Notes: generated by a model not told the origin, from the letters alone. Numbered from the stretch's first letter, positions 14,538 to 21,724 are shown. The stretch is DNA of 22,948 nt from Scatonaster sp045598705 (GCA_045598705.1 JAZLMM010000060.1:1-22948); one strand, 5' to 3'. Numbers and translations are program-made.

Positions 14538-16862
14538 CTACTGTCTCTCGTCCAGGATGGTCTGCACTCGGTTGTCAATAATCGCTACCACTTCATCAGC
14601 ACTCTTTTGTCCTGAAAAATAGGGTTTCGCCTCTTCCATGACCACATTTAATATTTCATAATCAGTATAACGCACATAATCAATAGACGAAACGTAGTCC
14701 CGCAGTATTTGTCCATCTTCTTCCGAAATCGCAATGTCCGCCCAATTAATAGTGGTGCTACCGTCTTCCACATAATCATTTTGCCATTTCCAATATGCTT
14801 CATGTTGTTGGGGGTGAATAAAGAAGTCCAAATACTCTTCAAACGATTCACAGTTCACGGGAATAAACGCAAGATATATATTTTCTGCCTCCCTATGCAT
14901 ATCATACGATTGATATTCAGCTGACATCAAAAGTTTTACGAAAGCCCATGCACCATCCACATTGTTACAGCATGAAGTAATCGATATGCTTTCAAACGTG
15001 AAACTTGAATGTCCAGCAGATCTCGTCACAAGATCACAGAACCGGCCATTTGATTCGTATGAAACTCCTTTTAGCACCCACGGCAATGTCTGGCCGTCCA
15101 AACGATCTCTGCTGATTAGAGAATCGCGATAGTTTCCACTATTCCATTCGTCTTGCGTGTAGCAATAGTCTTTTGACAATTGCAGCAATTCCTTGAATTC
15201 TTGGCAAGAAAACATCGATGTGCTTTGACTCTCATCTAAGAATGCCAAGTAATCAATCGTTAAACATTTTTCGAGAAAGTCCTCGCCTGTGCAGCTCATA
15301 AACGTCCGCCCATTCGCTTCTGTCTTCATATACTCTAACCACGAACTGTATGTTGCTTCCGTATTCTTTGCCGAAGGATCAAGAATCGAATCACTCTCGA
15401 TCGTAAAGCGCAAAGGCATTGTGTAGAGGGATTCTCCATTTTTCGTACAATCGATTAAATTCGCAAAAAACTGTCCACGCCACAATTTGTCTTCCTTTTC
15501 CCAAAGTGGCCACATATCCAGGAAGAGTCCGCCATACTCGTAGAATCTTGAGCTCAATGCGTCATTTCCACTTGATTGTGATCGAATGATAATATCTGGA
15601 CCATCCCCCTGAAGAATCGCTTTCCACAGATATTCCGACAATGCCTGATCATAGGCATCATAGTCAATCCAACCCTCCGTATCCAAGTAGCAATCCGAAT
15701 CAAGAATGTCCTCAAAACTCTGGTATGTGATTACGCAATCGGGATTCGTACGATTAAACTCTTGAATCGCAGACATTTGTCCTTCACTAAGACAATCACC
15801 TAAAATACATAGTTCTGTCTTTTCAGATTGGGGATCATTCGCAACTCTTAACAGGTTCACATTCTTCATTTCGCGTCCGCATTTTAGGATCATCTTCGCA
15901 TCTTCTGATACAGAACATGGTTCTGTCATAAAATCGCCCTGAAACATATCAGTTTGTTTCCACTTGATTAAATTCTCCCACGTCCCATCATTTTCGTTTA
16001 AGCACCAGATTCCTTCATCATTGTAAATGTACTGGCGATCACTCTGATAGCGAATCATATTATGGCCGGCAGGCAAACTTACCGTTCCGCATACAGATAC
16101 TACTTTCCCATCTGATAATTCAAATGCTTCAAACTTTCCTTCTTCACTCGTTCGATTCAGTTGATAGTATTTTTCTCCAAACCAAACAAAGGTTTCTGCT
16201 TCTGCGTCAGGTTCCGACTGGAACTTACACGTTCCAGAATCAAGGTCGTATCCTCGGCACGAGACTTCACCCTGGCTATTACCGATTCTCATATAGAAAT
16301 TGCCGTTGCGCACACCGAGCATCTCACCGTAGTATGCATCTTCCAACGAAATCATTGAATGCTTCACTGAATGCGATTGTTTGTCAACCTTACAAATACT
16401 GATATGATCCGATGATGGATAAGCAATTATCGTAATGCTTTGGCTATCGCACTCGAAATACGGCGAATCGTACCCTAAATCAATATCCGTGAAACTGCCC
16501 AGTTTGATAGTTTCAATTGGATTACCCGTGAGATCAAATTCTTGCAAATAGACAAAAGAGTCATCCGTTTCTGAAATCACTTCAATCACCCAAACGGAAT
16601 CCTCTGCAATCATACCGCCATACACACTAACTTGACTGCTTTCATCTTTACGATTCTGATTCGTGAATGAGCAATCCAATTCCTGACATGAGTAATATAG
16701 TTCCGTATCATGACCAACTTGCATCGCGATAGGCCTGCTGTCAATCTGTGAATACCCATTCTGATTGGAAAACCCTTGGTCGCTTGAATCCGAATGATAA
16801 CATCCTACTACAGACAACACCAGTCCAACAGTTAGAAGAATTCCAAGCATTCTCTTTATCAT
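14538..16862 (-). CDS. Large lipoprotein with extracellular solute-binding domain
   Basis: The start is ATG 16862, 9 bp after AAGGGA; an in-frame GTG at 16883 lies before the ribosome binding site. The 774-residue product has a lipoprotein signal peptide ending in the lipobox SVVGC with C21 as the lipid-bearing residue. About 330 residues of beta-rich sequence with no recognised family follow, possibly propeller-like. The C-terminal half resembles family-1 extracellular solute-binding proteins: TELCILGDCLSEGQMSAIQE, FNRTNPDCVITY, GDGPDIIIRS, YTMPLRFTIESD, and an ending SADEVVAIIDNRVQTILDE. Such proteins catch sugars or oligomers for ABC importers. No permease or ATPase gene is adjacent, so it is an orphan with unknown ligand, perhaps a sensor. 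The gene is AT-rich relative to recJ-rel and is flanked by the recJ 5' direct repeat, which hints at acquisition. Confidence 0.8.
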   Translation of the reverse strand: MIKRMLGILLTVGLVLSVVGCYHSDSSDQGFSNQNGYSQIDSRPIAMQVGHDTELYYSCQELDCSFTNQNRKDESSQVSVYGGMIAEDSVWVIEVISETDDSFVYLQEFDLTGNPIETIKLGSFTDIDLGYDSPYFECDSQSITIIAYPSSDHISICKVDKQSHSVKHSMISLEDAYYGEMLGVRNGNFYMRIGNSQGEVSCRGYDLDSGTCKFQSEPDAEAETFVWFGEKYYQLNRTSEEGKFEAFELSDGKVVSVCGTVSLPAGHNMIRYQSDRQYIYNDEGIWCLNENDGTWENLIKWKQTDMFQGDFMTEPCSVSEDAKMILKCGREMKNVNLLRVANDPQSEKTELCILGDCLSEGQMSAIQEFNRTNPDCVITYQSFEDILDSDCYLDTEGWIDYDAYDQALSEYLWKAILQGDGPDIIIRSQSSGNDALSSRFYEYGGLFLDMWPLWEKEDKLWRGQFFANLIDCTKNGESLYTMPLRFTIESDSILDPSAKNTEATYSSWLEYMKTEANGRTFMSCTGEDFLEKCLTIDYLAFLDESQSTSMFSCQEFKELLQLSKDYCYTQDEWNSGNYRDSLISRDRLDGQTLPWVLKGVSYESNGRFCDLVTRSAGHSSFTFESISITSCCNNVDGAWAFVKLLMSAEYQSYDMHREAENIYLAFIPVNCESFEEYLDFFIHPQQHEAYWKWQNDYVEDGSTTINWADIAISEEDGQILRDYVSSIDYVRYTDYEILNVVMEEAKPYFSGQKSADEVVAIIDNRVQTILDERQ

Positions 16863-16933
16863 ATACTTGATTCCCTTTCTCACGGAGTAACGGTTTTCTC
16901 GCGGACTGGAAGATAGTGCGAATTGTACAAATC

Positions 16934-16963
16934 ATTATAAGTCATTTTTTATCATGACGCCAA
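16934..16963 (-). promoter_or_regulatory. Possible promoter of the solute-binding lipoprotein gene
   Basis: On the minus strand TTGGCG (16963-16958) and a perfect TATAAT (16939-16934) are 18 bp apart, giving a leader of about 65 nt before ATG 16862. The -35 box lies inside the end of the neighbouring gene fragment. Confidence 0.5.
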
Positions 16964-17118
16964 GAAGAGTTTACATCATCTTTTTTCACATCGAGTCCAA
17001 TTTGATCAATTATTCTGACATATTCAGTGCCTACTTCAGTAACCAACACAACGTGTTTATGAACTTTTTCATCACTACCAATATAGCGCTGAAGCAAAAT
17101 ATCACCAGGTTGAATCGT
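16942..17118 (-). pseudogene. 3' fragment of a gene, possibly NlpC/amidase-like
   Basis: A 58-codon frame without a start reads TIQPGDILLQRYIGSDEKVH, then KHVVLVTEVGTEYVRIIDQI, and ends SSWRHDKK-TGA at 16942. The PGDILL...HVVLVTEV pattern resembles the core of secreted NlpC/P60 or amidase-type domains, but the piece is too short to be sure. An in-frame TAA lies directly upstream. The preceding sequence in another frame (HIVRQIAFDII) looks like its continuation, so it is both truncated and frameshifted. The piece is joined at 17153/17154 to the copied recJ 5' end. Confidence 0.45.
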
Positions 17119-17239
17119 TTATAATATCGAAAGCAATCTGTCGAACTATATGACGATCCACAATCTGCTTCTCGTCCGCCTCAGTACCTGCCAACTCATC
17201 ACCATCAGGTAATTTCCACTTCTTCTCAAGAAGAATCAC
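17102..17239 (-). pseudogene. recJ 5' copy fused to a foreign tail (45 codons)
   Basis: GTG 17239 with the copied recJ ribosome binding site opens a frame identical to recJ codons 1-29 except A19T. After codon 29 it crosses the duplication boundary and continues as HIVRQIAFDIINDSTW, then stops at TGA 17104-17102. The RBS and -10 box are copied but the -35 box is not, so expression is doubtful. It documents the rearrangement rather than a functional gene. Confidence 0.7.
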
Positions 17240-17289
17240 TGTCTCATACCTCTTTAACTAATCTTCTACCTGATATTGTAACATTCTTT
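17154..17289 (-). repeat. Direct repeat, second copy of the recJ 5' end
   Basis: This 136-bp segment is the displaced duplicate of 14294-14429 (135 of 136 identical). Its left boundary is in recJ codon 29 and its right boundary lies between the -10 and -35 of the recJ promoter. No short target duplication or transposon end is obvious at either edge. Confidence 0.9.
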
Positions 17290-17391
17290 ACAGAATGCCA
17301 CACCCAAATTCAAGTGCTTTTACCAAAGAAGGAGCAAAGCCCGTCCCATCGCTTGCCACCGCCTCATTTTCAAGAGAAATCATCACAAGGC

Positions 17392-17422
17392 AAAAAGGTG
17401 CCCCAACCGAAGTTGAGGCACC
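17392..17422 (-). terminator. Intrinsic terminator downstream of the Cys-rich lipoprotein gene
   Basis: GGTGCCCCAAC (17397-17407) and GTTGAGGCACC (17412-17422) form an 11-bp stem with one mismatch and a CGAA tetraloop. On the minus strand it is followed by TTTTTG. It is about 110 bp past the stop at 17533. The sequence from 17290 to 17532 contains no supported gene. Confidence 0.85.
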
Positions 17423-17532
17423 CTCTGTAATTGGTGATTTGATTTGTCAGCAGAACGCTTCTCTTCTGCACTTACCAGTTTTCAAGCCTCCACCTTACAT
17501 CGTCTCCGTGACGAGGAGGCCTTGCAAAAGCC

Positions 17533-18501
17533 TTACTCATATTCGGCAACGTATATGAGCGGTATGGTAATCTTCTCGCCCATGACTGATTCATAAGACA
17601 TCAGGCCATCGCACACACCATATACTGTTACTCTGTCATCTTCCAAGATTCTCGGCTTGCCATACATATCGATGCAGGCAAAGATGACATCGCCATATCC
17701 GTCCGTTGCAATTCGGTAAGTGGAGTACTTAGTCGGCGAATCAGACTCTTCGCAAACCTGGAGGACTCTACCACTGAACTTGACATACTGGCCCTTGTAT
17801 TGATCTGGGTCTCTGGAGATTTTCTCGTACATTCCGCTTTGCGCATTCTTCTTGAGCCACTTTAAAGCCTCTTCATCAGATAGTGAGTAGCTCTCTTTTG
17901 CAAGTTGTTCGCCACATGCTTTGCACTTCTTGACGCGAAAACCCAAAGAAGAATAGGTCGCTTCTGTCTCAATTTCCCAGTCACCCTCTTCGTGAGGAAT
18001 CTTCTCCACGACTCGCGTGACTTCTTCACCACAAACGGAACAGGTTGCTTTCTCTTCGCCCTCTTCTGTACAAGTTGAAGACTTCACCGTTGCCCACTCA
18101 TCGGCCTGATGTCCGAGAGGATCTCCCTCGGCAGCACCACATACCGCACAAGTCTTCGCCAACGTACAGGTTGCATCATTCCACTGATGTCCTAGTGCCT
18201 CACCTTCCGTCGCGCCACATACCGCACAAGTCTTCGCTGACGTACATGTCGCATCTTCCCATTGATGGCCCAGTGGGTCACCTTTCGTCTCCCCGCATTC
18301 ACTACAGGTCTTCGGCATATCGCACGTCGCGTCCTCCCATTGATGACCTAGCGGTTCCCCCTTCACTTCACCACATTCTTTACAAGTCTTGGGCGAAGTA
18401 CAGTCGGCTGGCTCCCAGTCATGTTCATGTTTCTTCTTACTGCAACTGCATACCGTCAACAGCATCACCACACACATCAGGACACTCATTGTCTTTTTCA
18501 T
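17533..18501 (-). CDS. Lipoprotein with four 26-residue Cys-rich repeats and an OB-like domain
   Basis: ATG 18501 lies 7 bp after a perfect AGGAGG. The 322-residue product has a short lipoprotein signal (MKKTMSVLMCVVMLLTVCSC, lipid Cys probably C20). Four tandem 26-residue units (W29-Q132) follow, each of the pattern W-x-x-A-T-C...K-T-C-x-x-C-G...G-H-Q. Two further CxxCG-type half units (TCSVCGEEV, KCKACGEQL) come next. Each unit has three Cys and one or two His, suggesting zinc binding, as in zinc-ribbon-like repeats on clostridial surface proteins. The C-terminal 110 residues (KGQYVKFSGRVLQVCEE, DDRVTVYGVCDGL) look like an OB-fold domain. Partner or substrate is unknown. The gene lies downstream of the HTH gene and has its own promoter just after the shared palindrome, so it is probably a target of that regulator. 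Confidence 0.75.
   Translation of the reverse strand: MKKTMSVLMCVVMLLTVCSCSKKKHEHDWEPADCTSPKTCKECGEVKGEPLGHQWEDATCDMPKTCSECGETKGDPLGHQWEDATCTSAKTCAVCGATEGEALGHQWNDATCTLAKTCAVCGAAEGDPLGHQADEWATVKSSTCTEEGEEKATCSVCGEEVTRVVEKIPHEEGDWEIETEATYSSLGFRVKKCKACGEQLAKESYSLSDEEALKWLKKNAQSGMYEKISRDPDQYKGQYVKFSGRVLQVCEESDSPTKYSTYRIATDGYGDVIFACIDMYGKPRILEDDRVTVYGVCDGLMSYESVMGEKITIPLIYVAEYE
18106..18417 (-). repeat. 78-bp tandem repeat, four units, inside the Cys-rich lipoprotein gene
   Basis: Four exact-length units of 78 bp (26 codons) encode residues 29-132. Units 3 and 4 share KTCAVCGA; units 2 and 3 share HQWEDATC. DNA similarity is high enough for slippage or recombination to change copy number in frame. 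Confidence 0.85.
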
Positions 18502-18538
18502 GTTGATTCCTCCTCTCGTGCCTATGTCTTCTAATTTG

Positions 18539-18566
18539 AGTATAGTTTCTGGGAAGTGCTCGTCAA
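18539..18566 (-). promoter_or_regulatory. Promoter of the Cys-rich lipoprotein gene
   Basis: On the minus strand TTGACG (18566-18561) and TATACT (18544-18539) are 16 bp apart. The transcript would begin near 18532, about 30 nt before ATG 18501. The palindrome at 18570-18596 ends only 3 bp upstream of the -35 box. Confidence 0.65.
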
Positions 18567-18569
18567 AAT

Positions 18570-18596
18570 AAAACGGGACAGTTTTTGTCCCGTTTT
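18570..18596. promoter_or_regulatory. 27-bp palindrome, copy 1: operator and/or terminator
   Basis: AAAACGGGACA and TGTCCCGTTTT are perfect 11-bp arms around a 5-bp centre. The same design occurs at 19243-19269 in front of the regulator gene, at nearly the same distance from its -35 box, which argues for an operator. On the minus strand the second arm ends in TTTT and is followed by ATTTTG, so it may also end transcription of the regulator gene, whose stop is at 18625. Confidence 0.6.
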
Positions 18597-18624
18597 GGTG
18601 GTTGCGTGACGTTTGTAATGCTTG

Positions 18625-19116
18625 CTATGACTGTGACTGCGAGGGGGAGATGCAAAGCGGCACAAACCCTGCTTCGGTGAGCACTCGGTTGCATTCTTCG
18701 ATGGAGCACACGGACTGTTGCGAGCTGTGGCTGATGAGGAACTTGGAGATGACGCGGTCGCGCTCGACATTCTCACCGGAGAGTTTCTTCGGGTCCTCCA
18801 GCTCCGGCATGCCATAGAGTCGCAGCGCTTCGGACAATTCGCCGGGAAAAAGACTCAGCACGATGCCGATGGCGATGATCAAGTCTCTTCGCTTCGTGGG
18901 CCGTTCTCGATTCAATATCTTGGGAAAAGAACTCGCGTTCAGTTCGAGGATTTCTGCGATCTTGCGTGTGGTCAGCTGTGCATGATGCAGTTCATTGTAC
19001 TCGCGTCTTTTCTCGCGTATAAAACAGGCAAATTCATTCTTTGCAATCATGTTCGTATCCTCGCGAATCGCTCGTCCATCCTCTCTTCTCCAGTCTTTGT
19101 TTTCTAATTGGCACAT
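18625..19116 (-). CDS. HTH transcriptional regulator, probable controller of the Cys-rich lipoprotein
   Basis: The start ATG 19116 lies 7 bp after CGGAGG; an upstream in-frame ATG at 19143 precedes this site and is less likely. The 163-residue protein has a helix-turn-helix region at about residues 48-72 (LTTRKIAEILELNASSFPKI), of the Cro/C1-like type. The segment ALRLYGMPELED follows, of a kind I recall from HTH proteins of Lachnospiraceae. The C-terminal part has three Cys (CSIEECNRVL, PLCISP), with no known ligand domain. It is expected to bind DNA as a dimer. The identical-architecture palindromes upstream of this gene and of the lipoprotein gene make it the obvious candidate for binding both. 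Confidence 0.68.
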   Translation of the reverse strand: MCQLENKDWRREDGRAIREDTNMIAKNEFACFIREKRREYNELHHAQLTTRKIAEILELNASSFPKILNRERPTKRRDLIIAIGIVLSLFPGELSEALRLYGMPELEDPKKLSGENVERDRVISKFLISHSSQQSVCSIEECNRVLTEAGFVPLCISPSQSQS

Positions 19117-19210
19117 ACAAATACCTCCGATCGTTTTTCTCATAACGACATCGGATTTTCGCGCGAATCATTAGAAAACTATGCATCACCGCATCAGTGA
19201 TACAGATAAC

Positions 19211-19240
19211 AATATAGAGAGAGTAAGTTTTACTTGACAA
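19211..19240 (-). promoter_or_regulatory. Promoter of the HTH regulator gene
   Basis: On the minus strand TTGTCA (19240-19235) and TATATT (19216-19211) are 18 bp apart. The leader would be about 88 nt. The palindrome at 19243-19269 ends 2 bp upstream of the -35 box. Confidence 0.5.
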
Positions 19241-19242
19241 AT

Positions 19243-19269
19243 AAAACAGGACAATTTCTGTCCCGATTT
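19243..19269. promoter_or_regulatory. 27-bp palindrome, copy 2: probable operator of the regulator gene
   Basis: AAAACAGGACA and TGTCCCGATTT surround a 5-bp centre; two of 11 arm pairs are imperfect. It has the same length, arm sequence and centre size as the palindrome at 18570-18596. With no stop codon nearby, a terminator role is unlikely here, which supports protein binding. Confidence 0.6.
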
Positions 19270-19318
19270 CTCACCGCGGGTTATTTTCAATCACGGTATT
19301 TTTGCAATCACAAAGACG

Positions 19319-19354
19319 AAAAAAGAGGTTGCTTCGAAATTGAAGCAACCTCTT
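19319..19354 (-). terminator. Intrinsic terminator of rpsU
   Basis: AAGAGGTTGCTTC (19323-19335) and GAAGCAACCTCTT (19342-19354) form a 13-bp perfect stem with a 6-nt loop. On the minus strand six T follow. It lies 25 bp past the rpsU stop codon. Confidence 0.92.
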
Positions 19355-19378
19355 GAATAAGCTATACCTTAAGCGAGA

Positions 19379-19552
19379 TTATCTCTTACGCTTTCTTGCA
19401 GCCTCCGACTTCTTCTTACGGCGTACAGAAGGCTTCTCGTAATGCTCTCTCTTACGTACCTCAGCGAGTACACCAGAACGAGCGCAGGAACGCTTGAAAC
19501 GACGCAAAGCACTGTCAAGGGACTCATTTTCTTTAAGTCTGATTTCCGACAC
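19379..19552 (-). CDS. rpsU: 30S ribosomal protein S21
   Basis: A 57-residue, strongly basic protein beginning MSEIRLKENESLDSALRRFK and containing KRSCARSGVLAEVRKREHYE and a Lys/Arg tail KPSVRRKKKSEAARKRKR. This is the full-length S21 sequence, a small-subunit protein near the anti-Shine-Dalgarno region of 16S rRNA. The start is GTG 19552, 8 bp after AGGAGG; a longer overlapping ORF in another frame is a shadow. It is a single-gene unit with a strong promoter and its own terminator. Confidence 0.95.
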   Translation of the reverse strand: MSEIRLKENESLDSALRRFKRSCARSGVLAEVRKREHYEKPSVRRKKKSEAARKRKR

Positions 19553-19614
19553 TTGTTATCCCTCCTTCCGTGCAATAAACTGGAAAACCTGTTAATCGGT
19601 TTCAAACAGGACAT

Positions 19615-19643
19615 ATATTACTCTAAAACCAGCGAATAGTCAA
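19615..19643 (-). promoter_or_regulatory. rpsU promoter
   Basis: On the minus strand TTGACT (19643-19638) and TAATAT (19620-19615) are 17 bp apart, giving a leader of about 55 nt. The leader contains a lone AAACAGGACA, resembling one arm of the regulator palindromes, on the plus strand at 19603-19612; with no second arm it is probably chance. Confidence 0.7.
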
Positions 19644-19718
19644 ACATTTCTTCTCAATTCGTCCGGTCGCGACAGCCTTACTTCCCACAAACCCTGAAAT
19701 CAAGCTCTCTTCACACAT

Positions 19719-20852
19719 TCATCCAAGTACAGATTTGACCGTCTCAGACACTTTGACCAGATCTTCACGGATGGATATCTTCTGTGGGCACTGTTCCTCA
19801 CAAGCGCCACACTGCAAGCAGTTCTCAGGCTTCTCCGCATCTGCAAAATTGCTCCACTCCCAGTTCAGCTGGCCTTTGTTGTCATACTTACCATACTCGT
19901 TCCAAAGCTTGAATGCGTGCGGAATGTTGACACCACCCGGACACGGCATACAGTATTTACAACCTGTGCAGCGGTTGAACACACGTGCATTGAGTGCAGC
20001 CTGCAGTCTGTCGATACCGGCAAGTTCTTCGTTGCTCATCGCTTCGTAGTTGATAAAGGTCTGGAGGTTATCTTCGAGCTGGTCTTCTGTGGACATGCCG
20101 CTTAAGATGACCTTGACGTTCTCGAAAGAAGCGACATAGCGGAGCGCCCACGCTGCCTTGGACATATTCGGGCGGATCTTGGAAAGTCCGGCATCATCCA
20201 GCAGTGTATCCGGATAAAGTGCGAGGGAACCACCACGGATCGGCTCCATAACGATCACCGGCACGCCCAGAGACTCTGCAAGCTTCAGGCCCTTCACGCC
20301 TGCCTGCATCTCCGTATCCATGAAGTTGAACTGAATCTGGCAAGCATCCCACGGACGTGCGCCAATCCACTTCTCAAAAGTTGCAAATTCATCGTGGAAA
20401 GAGAAGCCTACGTTCTTGATGAGGCCCTTCTCCTTGAGTTCGAATACATAGTCAATAACGCCGGCCGCTTCCATCTCTTCGAATCGACTCTCGTCCATTG
20501 CGTGCAATAAGTACAGGTCGAGGTAGTCCTGCTGGAGCTTCTGAAGCTGTTCGTTGAAGATTCGCTCTGCGTCTTCTCTGGTCTTCACCATCCATACCGG
20601 GAGCTTGGAAGTCAGAAAATAAGAATCTCTCGCCCAAGTCTTCAGCACTTCACCCACTACAAGTTCCGACTCTCCGGAATGGTATGGGTAAGCTGTATCG
20701 TAGTAGTTCACGCCCATCTCATGCGCACGGTTCAACATCGCCGCTGTACGCACACGGTCAATCTTTCCATCCTCAGTTGTCGGGAATCTCATACAACCAA
20801 ATCCCAACAGAGATACGGGCTTGTCAAATCCTTTGATTTCTCTAGTAAACAT
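19719..20852 (-). CDS. Aldo/keto reductase with C-terminal 4Fe-4S ferredoxin domain
   Basis: ATG 20852 follows GAGGAGGAA. The 377-residue protein has an aldo/keto reductase barrel with the catalytic tetrad visible as D52 and Y57 (YYDTAYPYHSGESE), K83 (LTSKLPVW) and H117 (YLLHAMDE). Its C-terminal part carries two cysteine clusters, CTGCKYCMPCPGGVNIP and CLQCGACEEQCPQ, each suited to a [4Fe-4S] cluster. This fused subfamily is common in anaerobes and is thought to use ferredoxin-like electron transfer; substrates are mostly unknown. It is a single-gene unit, with no clear terminator between its stop and rpsU. No convincing promoter was found upstream; the sequence there is A/T-rich with several TATAAT-like hexamers. 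Confidence 0.9.
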   Translation of the reverse strand: MFTREIKGFDKPVSLLGFGCMRFPTTEDGKIDRVRTAAMLNRAHEMGVNYYDTAYPYHSGESELVVGEVLKTWARDSYFLTSKLPVWMVKTREDAERIFNEQLQKLQQDYLDLYLLHAMDESRFEEMEAAGVIDYVFELKEKGLIKNVGFSFHDEFATFEKWIGARPWDACQIQFNFMDTEMQAGVKGLKLAESLGVPVIVMEPIRGGSLALYPDTLLDDAGLSKIRPNMSKAAWALRYVASFENVKVILSGMSTEDQLEDNLQTFINYEAMSNEELAGIDRLQAALNARVFNRCTGCKYCMPCPGGVNIPHAFKLWNEYGKYDNKGQLNWEWSNFADAEKPENCLQCGACEEQCPQKISIREDLVKVSETVKSVLG

Positions 20853-20987
20853 TACAAGTTCCTCCTCGTCTTTACATAATCAGATCACATAATAAGGTTA
20901 TACAATTATACAATCAGATACCTCTATTGTAGCGAATGTGGAAATAGAATCATACTAGTTTTATGTCCATTTACCTCAAAGATTTGC

Positions 20988-21039
20988 CCGAACCTGACGT
21001 TCACCCATGACGCAGTCGAGTGCTAAAGGCGAGGTTCGG
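20988..21039. other. Long-range inverted repeat in the intergenic region
   Basis: CCGAACCT (20988-20995) and AGGTTCGG (21032-21039) are perfectly complementary over 8 bp with 36 bp between them. It lies between the aldo/keto reductase gene and the sites at 21054-21112. No T-tract follows. It could be a weak structure or a pair of binding half-sites. The rest of 20853-20987 shows nothing recognisable. Confidence 0.35.
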
Positions 21040-21053
21040 TCCTTGTTGCGAAT

Positions 21054-21112
21054 ATGTATTCCGCATACATCCCGTGTATCCCGTATACCTCCCAAATGTA
21101 TCTCGCATGTAG
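21054..21112. promoter_or_regulatory. Three spaced imperfect palindromes, probable regulator sites
   Basis: Three 17-bp sites of pattern RTGTATYYCGYATRYAK are seen: ATGTATTCCGCATACAT (21054-21070, perfect 6-bp arms), GTGTATCCCGTATACCT (21074-21090) and ATGTATCTCGCATGTAG (21096-21112). Starts are 20 and 22 bp apart, about two helical turns, so the sites lie on one face of the DNA. The last ends 7 bp before the -35 box at 21120. The arrangement fits cooperative binding by a dimeric regulator, perhaps an activator. Confidence 0.5.
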
Positions 21113-21119
21113 ATTGGGT

Positions 21120-21148
21120 TTGCGAAGTCTGCGTGCATGTGCTAGGAT
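21120..21148 (+). promoter_or_regulatory. Promoter of the membrane protein and GH32 genes
   Basis: TTGCGA (21120-21125) and TAGGAT (21143-21148) are 17 bp apart, and TG at 21140-21141 gives an extended -10 element. The transcript would start near 21155 with an 80-nt leader. Confidence 0.5.
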
Positions 21149-21237
21149 AGTTCTTTAGAAATAGCGGAATAGCGGCATCTGTAACAATGTTTTACACTGT
21201 TCAATCTTCCGAATTCCCCCGTAGCGAGGTGACGCAC

Positions 21238-21717
21238 ATGGACATCGATCTATCTGCACTGACTTTTCAAGAAGCAACCAAAGAAGACAAGAAGCGGATC
21301 TCGCGTCTTGTTAATTTCCGTGGCATGGTCTGGATGATCTGTTGCATCGTTGGCATTATCGCCGTCATTCTGGCCGCTTATCTTCTTCGACGCATCACGC
21401 TACTCACGCTCTTCGCGCTGGGCGTTGCGGCAATCGTACTTCTCATCACCGCTTGCCGTGATATGCCGGCCAAGACCTGCAAGGTCTGCTACGGCATCGC
21501 CACAGACAAACGCGAATCCCGCAACGTCGAGAACGACGTGTTATACTATAACGCAGTCACTTTCACTTCCGACAAGGGCGAGGTCATCGAGGACTTCCCT
21601 ATTTTCTCCAAGAAGACTTGGCAACTCCTGTCCGAGGGATCCCGTGCCGTCATCGTCTGCTACAACGAACGTCCGGCAGTCCTCTTCACCGACGAGCAGG
21701 TACATCCAATCAAGTAA
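21238..21717 (+). CDS. Small two-helix membrane protein of unknown function
   Basis: ATG 21238 follows GCGAGGTGA; the ATG at 21187 has no ribosome binding site. The 159-residue product has a charged cytoplasmic N-terminus (MDIDLSALTFQEATKEDKKR), two closely spaced hydrophobic helices (about residues 29-49 and 53-71) joined by the basic turn LLRRI, and a soluble C-terminal part (KVCYGIATDKRESRNVENDV...VLFTDEQVHPIK) of mixed alpha/beta character, perhaps DUF3592-like. No catalytic motif was recognised. Its stop is 7 bp before the GH32 start, so the two are probably co-transcribed, but no functional link is evident. Confidence 0.65.
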   Translation: MDIDLSALTFQEATKEDKKRISRLVNFRGMVWMICCIVGIIAVILAAYLLRRITLLTLFALGVAAIVLLITACRDMPAKTCKVCYGIATDKRESRNVENDVLYYNAVTFTSDKGEVIEDFPIFSKKTWQLLSEGSRAVIVCYNERPAVLFTDEQVHPIK

Positions 21718-21724
21718 GTAAGCA

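Noticed and set aside
17295..17558. 87-residue plus-strand ORF
   Set aside because: It runs through the terminator stem at 17397-17422 and into the end of the Cys-rich lipoprotein gene on the other strand, has no ribosome binding site and no recognisable protein features.
19603..19612. Third operator of the HTH regulator in the rpsU leader
   Set aside because: Only one arm (AAACAGGACA) is present and the complementary arm is missing, so chance is likely.
19369..19614. 81-residue minus-strand ORF over the rpsU region
   Set aside because: It is an overlapping frame; the real gene in this place is rpsU (19379-19552), with full S21 similarity, ribosome binding site and terminator.
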